Assembly: GCF_007673525.1 (NCBI RefSeq)
Contig: NZ_VDZU01000001.1
Location: forward strand, 3,321,911-3,385,910
Length of the DNA: 64,000 bases
Direction of reading: 5' to 3'
Source: Fictibacillus phosphorivorans
Lineage (GTDB): Bacteria; Bacillota; Bacilli; Bacillales; Fictibacillaceae
Shown: positions 32,124 to 41,600 of the stretch, piece by piece
How positions within the stretch are numbered: position 1 is the first letter of the stretch
Layout: every line of letters begins with the position of its first letter
Position numbers and translations under genes: made by a program
The notes under the pieces: model-generated
Told to the model about the DNA's origin: nothing
The model's database searches: none
The model's input: only the letters and a program-made list of their open reading frames with translations

Positions 32124-33270
32124 TGCCCGCACCCCCTTCAACAGGTTTTTGTGCGGAAATATTTAACCCAGCTAAACCGCGCATCATGGATGCACGTGTG
32201 ATCAATCCAACTAATTTTCCGTTATCGAGCACAGGGATCATATGAACACCATGGGTTGCGAAGATTTCTGCAACCTCCGTGTACGTTGAGGAAACATCGA
32301 CCGTAATGATCTCTTTTTCCATCAGATCACCGATGGTCTTGTCTTCTTCAGGATAATGCTGTTCGATTTTATCAAGTGTGGTGATTCCTAGAAGCTTGTT
32401 TTGCTGATCTGTGATCAAGAGACTGTCTACTCCATATCTCTTCATCATTTTTAATGACTCGGCAAGTCCTCTCGTTACTTTTGCCGTAACTGGATTTGGT
32501 CTCATAAGATCTACCGCTTCTGGCATGGACGATTCATCAGCAGACAATCGGTTCTCACCAATAAACCCTTTAACAAAATCGTTTGCTGGATGACGCAGAA
32601 TTCGTTCTGGTGTATCGAACTGAACGATTTCTCCCTTATTCAAAATCGCGATCTTGTCAGCGATCTTAATGGCTTCATCCATATCATGGGTAACGAATAC
32701 AATTGTTTTCTTAATGGTATCTTGCAATTTAACGAGTTCATCTTGCAGCTGTTCACGGCTGATCGGATCAAGTGCAGAGAATGGTTCGTCCATTAAGATG
32801 ATAGGAGGTTCTGCAGCAAGAGCTCGAATAACACCAATACGCTGCTGTTGACCACCGCTTAGCTCAGAAGGATATCGCGTTCTGAATGTTTTAGGATCTA
32901 ATCCAACTAAATCTAGCAATTCATCAACTTTGCCATCATACTTCTCTTTTTCCCACCCTTTTAAACGAGGTACGAGTGAAATGTTGTCTTCTATCGTCAT
33001 ATGAGGCAATAGACCAATTTGTTGAATAACATATCCAATATTCCTTCTCAGCTCAACGGGGTTTCGGTTTGCAATATCTTCTCCATCAATGAGGATCGTT
33101 CCTTTTGATGGCTCGATCAAACGGTTTATCATTCTCATGGTCGTTGTCTTACCACAACCACTAGGCCCGATTAATGCTACTAACTCCCCTTCTTTAATTT
33201 GAAAGTCAATATTCTTCAAGGCCTCAAAACCGTCAGGGTACGTTTTCCCTACGTTTTTGAAAGTTATCAA
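32116..33270 (-). CDS. OpuFA-like compatible-solute ABC transporter ATPase with CBS domains
   Basis: An ATPase of 384 residues: Walker A GPSGCGKTT, signature LSGGQQQRIGVIRAL, Walker B IILMDEPFSALDP, then two CBS domains at the C-terminus (MRPNPVTAKVTRGLAESLKMMKRYGV in part, and MEKEIITVDVSSTYTEVAEIF in part), which sense ionic strength or nucleotides in OpuA/OpuC relatives. A TTG at 33270 has AAGGAG 10 bases upstream and gives the normal family start; the ORF extends upstream to 33309 without support. Operon with the permease/binding fusion. Confidence 0.87.
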   Translation of the reverse strand: MITFKNVGKTYPDGFEALKNIDFQIKEGELVALIGPSGCGKTTTMRMINRLIEPSKGTILIDGEDIANRNPVELRRNIGYVIQQIGLLPHMTIEDNISLVPRLKGWEKEKYDGKVDELLDLVGLDPKTFRTRYPSELSGGQQQRIGVIRALAAEPPIILMDEPFSALDPISREQLQDELVKLQDTIKKTIVFVTHDMDEAIKIADKIAILNKGEIVQFDTPERILRHPANDFVKGFIGENRLSADESSMPEAVDLMRPNPVTAKVTRGLAESLKMMKRYGVDSLLITDQQNKLLGITTLDKIEQHYPEEDKTIGDLMEKEIITVDVSSTYTEVAEIFATHGVHMIPVLDNGKLVGLITRASMMRGLAGLNISAQKPVEGGAGIE

Positions 33271-33434
33271 GTTCGGTTCTCTCCTTTTTTTACTTAAAAT
33301 AAGCTGCATCCATTAGAATGTCCATAACTTATGTTTCCCTTGCTTGCTTGCTTGAAAACTTCTTTTCTAAAAGTTTTTTGTTTACATTGTTGCAATTGCT
33401 GCAGATAGACCGGCTTTTCCCTTTACAAAACTAT

Positions 33435-33470
33435 AAAAAACACCTGAAAGGATGTTGTCCCCTCAGGTGC
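33435..33470 (-). terminator. terminator of yhgE
   Basis: CACCTGA pairs with TCAGGTG, followed by TTTTTTATA on the minus strand, directly after the yhgE stop. Confidence 0.8.
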
Positions 33471-33477
33471 GTTCTAG

Positions 33478-35616
33478 TTATGCTATTGAACCTTCATCTT
33501 CGCTATTCTTTTTTCTAAACTGACTGGCAAAGTAAGCCCATGTACCGATCATACAGATCGCCATGAAACCTACTAGAATCCATAGATTAAAGCTAAAGCT
33601 TTCCATATCTCCGCTTGAGATTACCGCTTTAAATCCTGAAACCGAATATGTCATAGGAAGCCAAGCATTGAATCCTTGCAGTCCGTTCGGAATAAGTTCT
33701 AATGGGAATGTTCCCGCACTCGTTGTAAGCTGTAGGATTAAGATAATAATCGCTACAAATCGTCCTGGATCTCCAAGCACTGTAACAAGTAACTGAACGA
33801 GAGCTAAGAATGTAAGACTCGTGATAATACTAAGTCCGAGGAACGCTCCTAAGTTACTCACTTCGATTCCTAGACCATATATCAATACTGCATCCGCAAT
33901 AAGTGCTTGAACAACACCGACAACAGCTAAGAACGTGAACTTACCAGCAAACCAGCTGAAGCCTGAACGCGGGTGTCCAGCTTTATCACGTAATGGGAAT
34001 ACGATCGACATCAACAATGCTCCTACGAAAAGACCTAATGATAAGAAGTAAGGAGCAAAGCCTGTTCCGTAGTTCGGAACGTCAGAAAAGCTTTTTGTTT
34101 TAACTGAAACAGGGTTTGCAATGCGTTCAAACATGTCACTGTCTGGATCAAGTTCACCTGTTTTGTCCGCAGCATCACTTAATGAAGAAGATAGTTTCCC
34201 GCTTCCATCAAGCAGCTTTTGTTCACCATTATGAATTTCTTTCACGTGCCCTGTAACCTCTTGCCAGCCTGTTGCAACAGTGGAAGTTCCATCTGCTAAC
34301 TTGTTACTCGCCCCTAACAGTTGCTGACTGCCATTAGCCGCTTCGCCTAATTTAGATTGGAACGTTTGCGTACCTTCGTTTACTTTTGCCTGACCGCTCG
34401 CGAGCTGATCGACTCCGCCAACAAGTTTAAGCTGACCGTTATGAAGTTCTTCTGCTCCATTTGCTAAAGCTGTTTGTGAATCACTAAGCTTTTTAGCTCC
34501 GGCAGAAAGTTCATTCGCTCCGCCAGCGATCTTACCTGTTGCTGCAGTTAAACTATCCAATCCGTTATTTATGCCATTACTAGCTGCTGCAAGCTGTTTT
34601 AAAGATGCTGCCATCTGCTCATCTGACATGTTTCCTTGGTTTTGAATCAGTGCATTGATTTGTTGTTCTAATTGTTTTGAACCTGCGGTTGCCTTTTGTG
34701 CACCAGCGTTCCATTCGTTTACAGAGCCTGCAAGCGTACTTGCACCTGTCGATAATTTAGATGCCCCGCCTTGAAGAGCTAAGCTGCCGTTCTTAATTTT
34801 TTCTGAACCAGCTGTCGCTTGGCTCAGTCCACCTTTTAGAGCTTGTGCTCCATTACTTAATTGACCTTGTCCGTCTGCTAGTTGTTTATGAGCAGCAAGT
34901 AATTTATCAATTCCATTATCGAACTCAGTCATTTTTGAATTAAACAGGACTGCTCCATCTTTTAGTTCGTTGATCTGTGGTGTTTTTGCTTCCATTCCAG
35001 AAGCTAGCTCACCACTGCCAGAAGCTGCTTTTTTTAATCCATCTGTAACTTGATTTGACCCATCTGCTGCTTTCTCTAACCCGCCAGCCAATTGCTCGAC
35101 TTGATCGAACATCACTTCAGCGTAAGTTTTTGTAAGTTCGTTAGACAAACTTTCTTTCATTTTATCTACGGCTGTTCCGCCAATTTGTGCAGCTAGAAAG
35201 TTAAAGCCAGCGTTCGGTGTATAAATGATCTCAGGCTTTTTGTTTGAGTTTCCTGATAGAGCAGTTGCCTCTTCAGAAAAGTTCTCCGGAATCTCGATCA
35301 TCATATAATAATCGTTATGTTCCAAGCCTTGCTTTGCTTTTGCTTCACTAACAAATTCCCACTCAAACTGTGGATTTTCTTTGAGTTTTTTTACAAACTC
35401 ATCTCCCACGGTTAAGTTCTCACCGTTATATTCATAACCTTCATCTTGATTGACTACGGCCACTGGCAGATCTTCCATCTTGTCATACGGATCCCAGAAC
35501 GCCCATAGAAACATTCCGCTGTATAACACAGGTATAAATAGAACTGCTAGGACCGGTACTGCAATTTTTCTGTTAGAAAAAACTGCTTTAAATTGAGCTC
35601 CGATACTTTTTAGCAC
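33478..35616 (-). CDS. yhgE: YhgE/Pip family membrane protein
   Basis: A 712-residue membrane protein with one N-terminal transmembrane segment (near 18-38), a long extracellular part of about 470 residues and five to six C-terminal membrane helices. The central part has many short repeats of the LADG/LANGAEEL/LSTGASTL type, predicted to form long helices, as in YhgE/Pip (phage infection protein) and ESX-secretion-related proteins. GTG 35616 follows AGGAGG by 11 bases. The upstream yhgD-like TetR gene and two palindromes suggest repression by that regulator. The function may be export or envelope related; not proven. Confidence 0.85.
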   Translation of the reverse strand: MLKSIGAQFKAVFSNRKIAVPVLAVLFIPVLYSGMFLWAFWDPYDKMEDLPVAVVNQDEGYEYNGENLTVGDEFVKKLKENPQFEWEFVSEAKAKQGLEHNDYYMMIEIPENFSEEATALSGNSNKKPEIIYTPNAGFNFLAAQIGGTAVDKMKESLSNELTKTYAEVMFDQVEQLAGGLEKAADGSNQVTDGLKKAASGSGELASGMEAKTPQINELKDGAVLFNSKMTEFDNGIDKLLAAHKQLADGQGQLSNGAQALKGGLSQATAGSEKIKNGSLALQGGASKLSTGASTLAGSVNEWNAGAQKATAGSKQLEQQINALIQNQGNMSDEQMAASLKQLAAASNGINNGLDSLTAATGKIAGGANELSAGAKKLSDSQTALANGAEELHNGQLKLVGGVDQLASGQAKVNEGTQTFQSKLGEAANGSQQLLGASNKLADGTSTVATGWQEVTGHVKEIHNGEQKLLDGSGKLSSSLSDAADKTGELDPDSDMFERIANPVSVKTKSFSDVPNYGTGFAPYFLSLGLFVGALLMSIVFPLRDKAGHPRSGFSWFAGKFTFLAVVGVVQALIADAVLIYGLGIEVSNLGAFLGLSIITSLTFLALVQLLVTVLGDPGRFVAIIILILQLTTSAGTFPLELIPNGLQGFNAWLPMTYSVSGFKAVISSGDMESFSFNLWILVGFMAICMIGTWAYFASQFRKKNSEDEGSIA

Positions 35617-35640
35617 AGTTGTTCACTCCTCCTGATACTG

Positions 35641-35659
35641 AATGACTGTTTTAGTCATT
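35641..35659. promoter_or_regulatory. palindromic operator candidate upstream of yhgE
   Basis: AATGACT and AGTCATT are perfect 7-base arms around 5 bases, 25 bases before the yhgE start; typical of a TetR repressor site. Confidence 0.55.
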
Positions 35660-35710
35660 TGGTCATTTAACGGTAAAAAAAGAGACTCTTACAGTCCGCT
35701 TTTTCGAAAA

Positions 35711-35733
35711 TGACCGAAATAGAAATTTGGTCA
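35711..35733. promoter_or_regulatory. second TGACC/GGTCA inverted repeat between yhgE and its TetR gene
   Basis: TGACC and GGTCA are separated by 13 bases. The TGAC half-site is shared with the palindrome at 35641, suggesting two-site binding. Confidence 0.45.
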
Positions 35734-35770
35734 CAACTTAATGTAACACGTTTTTCTTGCTTCTGCAATA

Positions 35771-36343
35771 CTATGGTTTCCTTAAACCATCCATTACAAA
35801 CATCTCCAAAACCTCAAGCATCTTTTCTTTCTGAAGAGCTTCGTGATCACGTTCCCAATCAAAAATAAGAGCGATATATACCTTTACCATCATAAACGCC
35901 ACAATATCTGTGTGACATTCTTTAATCTCGCCTTTTTCTACCGCTTTATCCAGCTCTTTTTGAACAAAACTTAATACCGCTTTTTCGATTCTCTGCAAAG
36001 CCTCAGTTACAGGCGAAGTATTTAGCTCTTTCACTTCTTGAGAAAGTTTAACAGCTAACTTATGCGTTTTACGAAGTTCTACAACTTCATACAGTGCATT
36101 ATGCAAGTTCTCGTAAAACGGCCGATCTTCTTTTATTGCAGAAGATGCCGCTAATTTTGTCTCTGTTACTAAGTTTGTGATAATCTCAGAAAATAATTCT
36201 TCTTTGTTTGCGAAAAAAGTATAGATCGTTCCTTTTCCAACGTTTGCGATCTTAGCGATTTGATCTACTGTACTCGCCTTATAGCCAAACATAGAAAAAG
36301 AGCGCTCTGCTGCGTCTAGAATACTTTTTCTGCGGTCCATCAT
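35771..36343 (-). CDS. yhgD: TetR/AcrR family regulator, YhgD-like
   Basis: A 190-residue TetR regulator: helix-turn-helix near 8-50 (ILDAAERSFSMFGYKASTVDQIAKIANVGKGTIYTFFANKEELF, given in part), then an all-helical ligand domain. The start ATG overlaps the stop of the histidine kinase gene (TGATGATGG), so both are co-transcribed. It precedes yhgE as in B. subtilis and most likely represses it. Confidence 0.88.
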   Translation of the reverse strand: MMDRRKSILDAAERSFSMFGYKASTVDQIAKIANVGKGTIYTFFANKEELFSEIITNLVTETKLAASSAIKEDRPFYENLHNALYEVVELRKTHKLAVKLSQEVKELNTSPVTEALQRIEKAVLSFVQKELDKAVEKGEIKECHTDIVAFMMVKVYIALIFDWERDHEALQKEKMLEVLEMFVMDGLRKP

Positions 36344-37617
36344 CCCACCTCCTCACCATTAACAATATTTCGTTTCGTACATAACTGCAAGGTTAAAAGG
36401 ACTCTTGTACCTTCATGAAGCACGCTCTCATACCGAAGTTTGCCGTCCATATCTTGAATCAGTTTATAGGTTACCATCATACCTAGACCCGTGCCTTTTG
36501 CTTTTGTTGTATAAAAAGGTAGCCCGATCTGTTCTAGCTCCTCTTCTGTCATACCTTTACCATTGTCTTCAATCGCGATTGTAATACTTCTTTTTGTAAC
36601 TTTATAGCGATACAGATGGATCGTACCTCCCTCTTCAATCGCTTCTATTCCGTTTTTGATAATATTTATTAAACCTTGCTTAAGTTTTGGTTCATCAATG
36701 CACACATTGTAAGATCCTAATGGACTTGCGGTAACCTCCACATTATTAATCGCTCCATAAGGGGCAGTAAGCGCGATAACATCTCTTAATACTTTTTCTA
36801 GTGAAACGGTCTCAAGCTTAGGAACATCAGGCTTAACCATAGACAAATAGTCTGTGATGATTTTGTTCGTTCGATCTAGTTCTTCAATTAAGAGTGGGGA
36901 ATGCTCCCTCAATTTTGCATCTGTAGTCGTGCTGCCGAGAAACTGAATCATTCCACGAATAGTCGTCATCGGGTTTCTCACTTCATGCGCGATTGCCGCT
37001 GCCATCTGTCCTGCAACTGCCAGTTTATCTAAGTAAACGGTTTCCTTTAACTGCATGTTGATCTTAACGAGTCTCTCGATTAAGAATATACAAGAAAAGA
37101 ATGCGATCAAGAAGCTCGAGAAATAGACGAGATAAAAATCGATTGTCAGAAAATCAAGATATGTATGAATGAACAACATATAAAAAAGTGTATAGACCAA
37201 AGCAATATAGATAGCAGAAACCCATCTGCGTTTATCTTCATCAAAGAATCCATGATAGATCAGACATACCACATATGCTAGTGAGATTAAGACGATACCC
37301 AGCCACGCTAATTCTCCACCTACGGCTAACCTAGCGATCGCAACAATTATCGAACAGATCGCTCCCGGTAGCCAGCCTACATACAATGTGACAATCATGA
37401 TTGGAACATTTCGAAGATCAAAAAAAGAATCCTTCAGCGTTTCAATAGGAAACAGCATACAGACTAGTGCACCCGCACCACTGATCAGACCAAAGACAAC
37501 TTGGTTCTTATAACTCGGAATGACACCGGGATGAAGGGGGAAGAACATGTTCAATAGATGAGTAAACGAAAATATGATTGCAATATTTACAAATAACGGC
37601 TCGATAAATGCTTGCAC
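36340..37617 (-). CDS. KinB-like membrane sensor histidine kinase
   Basis: An orphan histidine kinase of 425 residues: about six transmembrane segments in the first 190 residues resembling the 5TM-LYT/KinB sensor, then HisKA with AHEVRNPMTTIRG (phospho-His near 212) and HATPase_c with N-box NIIKNGIEA, G-boxes DNGKGM and GTGLGM. Overall architecture resembles sporulation kinase KinB of B. subtilis. GTG 37617 follows AAGGGGG by 8 bases. No response regulator is adjacent; Spo0F would be the expected partner if it is a phosphorelay kinase, which is inference. Its coupling to a TetR gene is unusual. Confidence 0.83.
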   Translation of the reverse strand: MQAFIEPLFVNIAIIFSFTHLLNMFFPLHPGVIPSYKNQVVFGLISGAGALVCMLFPIETLKDSFFDLRNVPIMIVTLYVGWLPGAICSIIVAIARLAVGGELAWLGIVLISLAYVVCLIYHGFFDEDKRRWVSAIYIALVYTLFYMLFIHTYLDFLTIDFYLVYFSSFLIAFFSCIFLIERLVKINMQLKETVYLDKLAVAGQMAAAIAHEVRNPMTTIRGMIQFLGSTTTDAKLREHSPLLIEELDRTNKIITDYLSMVKPDVPKLETVSLEKVLRDVIALTAPYGAINNVEVTASPLGSYNVCIDEPKLKQGLINIIKNGIEAIEEGGTIHLYRYKVTKRSITIAIEDNGKGMTEEELEQIGLPFYTTKAKGTGLGMMVTYKLIQDMDGKLRYESVLHEGTRVLLTLQLCTKRNIVNGEEVG

Positions 37618-37768
37618 AACAGCTTCCCCCTTCCTTTTTTCTCCCTACAGTATAGCAGAAACATTCTACAAGAAAATATAAAAAACGACAAACATATCCA
37701 TTTGCCGTTTAATTCTTAACATATTTATTATTTTTTATATAAGTTTGAGTGATTTCATGTCTCATTCA

Positions 37769-39184
37769 TTACGAACGGAACAAAGAATCCACAGCCATTT
37801 TCGCTGAATTCACACAATCTGGCAATCCTACACCATCATATGGAGCTCCTGCTAATCTTATGCCAGGCAGCTCATGTTGAAACACAGTTCTGAGCTTTTT
37901 GACATACTCTTTATGTCCGACTTCATATTGCGGCATTGAATCAATCATACGAGAAACATGATAGAATTCTGGACGAGAATCAACACCCATAATTTTCTTC
38001 AAATCATCTAATACTTTTTCCAAAATAACTTCATCTGGTTGTTGAACGATATTCTGGTCTTCTGCTCGTCCTACATAACAACGAAGAACCACTTTTCCTT
38101 TCGGAGTCGTATGCGGCCATTTTCTGCTCGTCCATGTACAAGCGGTGATGGATGTTTTTTCACTTTTAGCAATAACAAAACCTGTTCCATCAAGACTGAA
38201 GTTCACGTCTTCTTCATTAAAACTCATTGCAACAGTTGCTACTGAAGTTGGCTTCGTGTCGTGAAAACCAGCAGGAAACAGAGATTCACCAAGAAGTTTT
38301 TTCGTAACATGATAAGGTGTTGTGACAATTACATGATCACCTTTCATAACCGAACCATCTTCCATCACCACAGAATATATTCCGTCTTCAGACCGCTCGA
38401 CAGCTTTAACGGAAACCCCTGTCTTTATACTCTCTTCTGGCACTGCTTTCGAAAGAGTTTCAATGAAAGAGGACAGCCCGCCTTTGAGTGTTAAGAAAGC
38501 ACCTTTTTTCTTCTTCGTGATCGGTGTCTTATCTTGTTTAGGCTGCGTCTTTTTCATGCCTAAGATTAAACTTCGATATTTCTTTTCCGTTTCTACAAAC
38601 TGTGGAAACGTAGATTGCAGGCTAAGCCGATCGATCCTTCCGGCATATATGCCTGATAACAAAGGTTCGATCAGCCGATCAACTACTTCATCACCAAGAC
38701 GTCTTCTAAAAAAATGACCGACAGAAATATCTTGTTGCGCATCTTTTCGTTTAGGAAGAATAAGGTCTAACCCTGCTCTTGCCTTTCCCGTTACAGAGAA
38801 AAGAGGTGTTGTCGCAAACGGCATCACTTTTGTCGGGATTCCCATCACAGCTCCTTCAGGAATAGGGTGAAGCCTCATATTATGCAAAATATAAGCCTGA
38901 CCCGTTTCATTAGAAACTAAATCGTCGCCTAGACCAACATCTTTAATAAGTTCTGTCATTACTGTTTTTCTGGCAAGATAGGAATCAGGGCCACGCTCTA
39001 GCACAAAACCATCTTCTTTAATCGTATCAATCTTGCCGCCAAGACGGTTGCTTGCTTCGATCACTGTGAAGGTTATCGGCTTGCCCGTTTCCTTACCATA
39101 TTTCTGAACATAAAAGGCAGCGGCTAAACCTGTTATGCCGCCGCCCAATATAATAACGTGCTTTCGCTCGTTCATTTCTTTCAC
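37769..39184 (-). CDS. hemY: protoporphyrinogen/coproporphyrinogen III oxidase
   Basis: FAD-dependent oxidase of haem synthesis, 471 residues. FAD-binding [15 protein letters not shown] near 14-28, [22 protein letters not shown] (in part) and the C-terminal [16 protein letters not shown] (FAD) motif are intact. In Gram-positive bacteria this enzyme (HemY/CgoX) oxidises coproporphyrinogen III. The GTG at 39184 overlaps the hemH stop (GTGA); ATG 39175 is an alternative. Last gene of hemE-hemH-hemY. Confidence 0.92.
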   Translation of the reverse strand: MKEMNERKHVIILGGGITGLAAAFYVQKYGKETGKPITFTVIEASNRLGGKIDTIKEDGFVLERGPDSYLARKTVMTELIKDVGLGDDLVSNETGQAYILHNMRLHPIPEGAVMGIPTKVMPFATTPLFSVTGKARAGLDLILPKRKDAQQDISVGHFFRRRLGDEVVDRLIEPLLSGIYAGRIDRLSLQSTFPQFVETEKKYRSLILGMKKTQPKQDKTPITKKKKGAFLTLKGGLSSFIETLSKAVPEESIKTGVSVKAVERSEDGIYSVVMEDGSVMKGDHVIVTTPYHVTKKLLGESLFPAGFHDTKPTSVATVAMSFNEEDVNFSLDGTGFVIAKSEKTSITACTWTSRKWPHTTPKGKVVLRCYVGRAEDQNIVQQPDEVILEKVLDDLKKIMGVDSRPEFYHVSRMIDSMPQYEVGHKEYVKKLRTVFQHELPGIRLAGAPYDGVGLPDCVNSAKMAVDSLFRS

Positions 39185-40122
39185 ATTCTTTCTTTTGCTA
39201 GTGCGTTTTCAATGACCGTTGCCAAACAGTCTATAAATTCCGGCTTTGCGTTAGGCATCTCAGGACGATAATAATTCACGCCCAACTCATCTGTGACCAC
39301 TTTACACTCATAATCGTTGTCATATAAAACTTCTAGATGATCGGCAACAAAACCAACCGGACAATAGATAAAATGCTTGTAGCCATGCTCGTTATAAAGA
39401 TCTTTAGTTAAATCTTGCACATCTGGTCCGATCCACGGTTCAGGTGTATTACCAGCACTCTGCCATCCAATCGTGTAATGAGGGACATTCACCTCTTTTG
39501 CGATCAAATCAGCTGTTTCCTGAAGCTGCGCCGGATAAGGATCTCCCATTTGTAGAATCTTTTCTGGCAGACTGTGTGCGGAGAAGATTACAACGGTTTT
39601 GTCGTGTTCGTTCTCTGGAATAGAGTTAAACGTTTGTTTAATGCCGTCCGCCCAAAATTGTACATACTTCGGCTCATCATACCAGCTGTCGATCGTCGTA
39701 AAGGATGGTCCACCGATTTTTGCAGACTCTTCCACAGCACGTCCGTTGTATGATTTAACGCTGAACGTTGAATAATGAGGAGCAAGAACAAGCGTTACTG
39801 CTTCTTCAATTCCATCTTCCTTCATCTGCTGCACAGCATCTTCAATGAAAGGATCGATATGCTTCAAACCAAGATAGCTTTTAAACTCACGATCGGGATA
39901 ACGCTCATTCATCTCTGCTTCAATTTTTTGCGCTTGCTCTTCTGTAATCTTAGCAAGTGGCGAGATTCCACCGATCTGTTCGTAGCGTTCTGTAAGTTCT
40001 TGCAGCTGTTCAGGAGAAGGCTTACGTCCTCGTCTTATATGTGTGTAATAGCTTTCTACTTCATCAAGACTTCTTGGCGTTCCGTACGCCATGATTAATA
40101 GACCTGTTTTCTTGTTACTCAC
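39181..40122 (-). CDS. hemH: ferrochelatase (coproporphyrin ferrochelatase)
   Basis: Inserts ferrous iron into the porphyrin; 313 residues, single-domain water-soluble type as in B. subtilis. [19 protein letters not shown] (near 8-26), [10 protein letters not shown] with the metal-site His near 185, and [17 protein letters not shown] (in part) with the catalytic Glu are present. GTG 40122 with an AGGGTGA ribosome site overlapping the hemE stop region shows tight coupling in the hem operon. Confidence 0.93.
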   Translation of the reverse strand: MSNKKTGLLIMAYGTPRSLDEVESYYTHIRRGRKPSPEQLQELTERYEQIGGISPLAKITEEQAQKIEAEMNERYPDREFKSYLGLKHIDPFIEDAVQQMKEDGIEEAVTLVLAPHYSTFSVKSYNGRAVEESAKIGGPSFTTIDSWYDEPKYVQFWADGIKQTFNSIPENEHDKTVVIFSAHSLPEKILQMGDPYPAQLQETADLIAKEVNVPHYTIGWQSAGNTPEPWIGPDVQDLTKDLYNEHGYKHFIYCPVGFVADHLEVLYDNDYECKVVTDELGVNYYRPEMPNAKPEFIDCLATVIENALAKERM

Positions 40123-40128
40123 TTTTTA

Positions 40129-41163
40129 TCACCCTAGTTTTTTAGACGTATATTCATGAACAAAGGTGGTCAACTGCTTTAATGTTGCAATGTTTACTTC
40201 AGGGAAAATACCTTTTCCGACATTGAAGATAAAGCCTGGTTCTTCCATACCTTCATCCAAAATTTCTTTCGTACGTGCTTCGATTACTTCCCATGGCGCC
40301 AATAGAATGGAAGGATCTAAGTTTCCTTGAAGAGCCTTCGTAACACCCATCTGACGAGCTTCTCTTGGGGACAATCTCCAATCAAGTCCGATCACATCGA
40401 TCGGAAGCTCGTTCCATTCCATGATTAAGTGTCTTGCACCTGTTCCGTAAAGAATCAAAGGAATATTTTCTTCTCGTAGTGATGAGAAGATCTTGTACAT
40501 CACAGGCTGAATGTATTTTCTGTAATCAGCTGCATTTAACGCGCCGACCCATGAATCAAAAATCTGAAACGCTTGAGCGCCAGCTGCAATCTGTGCTTTT
40601 GCATAAGCGATCGTCATATCGCCTAGCTTGTCCATCAGCATGAACCAGCTTTCAGGATCAGAGTACATCAGCTGCTTAGTTTTATGATAATCACGAGATG
40701 GCCCACCTTCAACCATATAGCTCGCAAGGGTAAATGGAGCACCAGCAAACGTAATAAGCGGCACTTCTAACTGCTGTCTTAAAATTTTAATCGTATCCAA
40801 AACATACGGTACGTCTTTCTCAGGATTAATCGTCCCTAAGCGCTCAACATCTTCGCGCGTTCGTACAGGCTTATCGATCACTGGTCCGATTCCCGATTTA
40901 ATCTCTACGTCTACTCCAATCGCTGGAACTGGAGACATAATGTCTTTATAAAGAATCGCAGCATCCACTCCATGTTGATCTACAGGGAGTTTCGTAACGC
41001 CAGCGCACATCTCTGGTCTATGTGTGATTTCAAATAGTGAATACTTCTCTTTCAGTTTACGGTACTCTGGCTGGGAACGGCCCGCCTGTCTCATGTACCA
41101 TACAGGAATATGTGAATTCTTCTCCTTACGACACGCTTTCAAAAACTCTTCATTCATAGTCAA
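40129..41163 (-). CDS. hemE: uroporphyrinogen decarboxylase
   Basis: Decarboxylates uroporphyrinogen III to coproporphyrinogen III. The 344-residue protein has the signature [16 protein letters not shown] (near 20-35), [11 protein letters not shown] and [14 protein letters not shown] (in part), and [13 protein letters not shown] 41163 is 8 bases after AAAGGTG; ATG 41157 (two codons in) is the main alternative. First gene of hemE-hemH-hemY. Confidence 0.93.
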   Translation of the reverse strand: MTMNEEFLKACRKEKNSHIPVWYMRQAGRSQPEYRKLKEKYSLFEITHRPEMCAGVTKLPVDQHGVDAAILYKDIMSPVPAIGVDVEIKSGIGPVIDKPVRTREDVERLGTINPEKDVPYVLDTIKILRQQLEVPLITFAGAPFTLASYMVEGGPSRDYHKTKQLMYSDPESWFMLMDKLGDMTIAYAKAQIAAGAQAFQIFDSWVGALNAADYRKYIQPVMYKIFSSLREENIPLILYGTGARHLIMEWNELPIDVIGLDWRLSPREARQMGVTKALQGNLDPSILLAPWEVIEARTKEILDEGMEEPGFIFNVGKGIFPEVNIATLKQLTTFVHEYTSKKLG

Positions 41164-41417
41164 AACGTACACACCTTTCTATACAAGACCAAAAGCTGCA
41201 GCACTATTGTTATCTCCTAGCTGCTGAAACTTAAAACCTTTAACGTCAATATCCATACACATTGTAAGGGAATTCATAATAAAAGTATAGAAGATAAGCT
41301 TAATTGTCATGATTTTGGCAAAATGGATGTTCTTTGGGTGTTGAAAGCCTTTACAGGCGCATGCTGCTTAAACCCTATGAGATAAGTAAATGATGGATTT
41401 CGTCTTCGAGCACATCG

Positions 41418-41488
41418 ATTAAGTCAAAAGTGGCATCAATTAAGTCGAAATGAGCAACCATTAAGCGGTAACACGCCACAATTAAGTC
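41418..41488 (-). repeat. 21-bp periodic array, ATTAAGTC (GACTTAAT) core, four units
   Basis: ATTAAGTC starts at 41418, 41439, 41460 (ATTAAGCG) and 41481, exactly 21 bases apart, with variable filler. It is the inverted form of the 30.4-kb array. It lies in the 437-base gap between hemE and pbpF; apart from it and the pbpF terminator I see only the presumed hemE promoter region there. Confidence 0.85.
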
Positions 41489-41561
41489 TAAAATGAAAAA
41501 TATAGGCTTGCCGATACAGTTCGATTCCCTCGCTCTACTTCCAACTTCCAAACTCTCATCA

Positions 41562-41592
41562 AAAAGGAAGACGGCCTCCTTGGCCATCTTCC
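41562..41592 (-). terminator. terminator of pbpF
   Basis: GGAAGATGGCC pairs with GGCCGTCTTCC (one G-U), followed by UUUUU on the minus strand, directly past the pbpF stop. Confidence 0.85.
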
Positions 41593-41600
41593 ACTACCAC

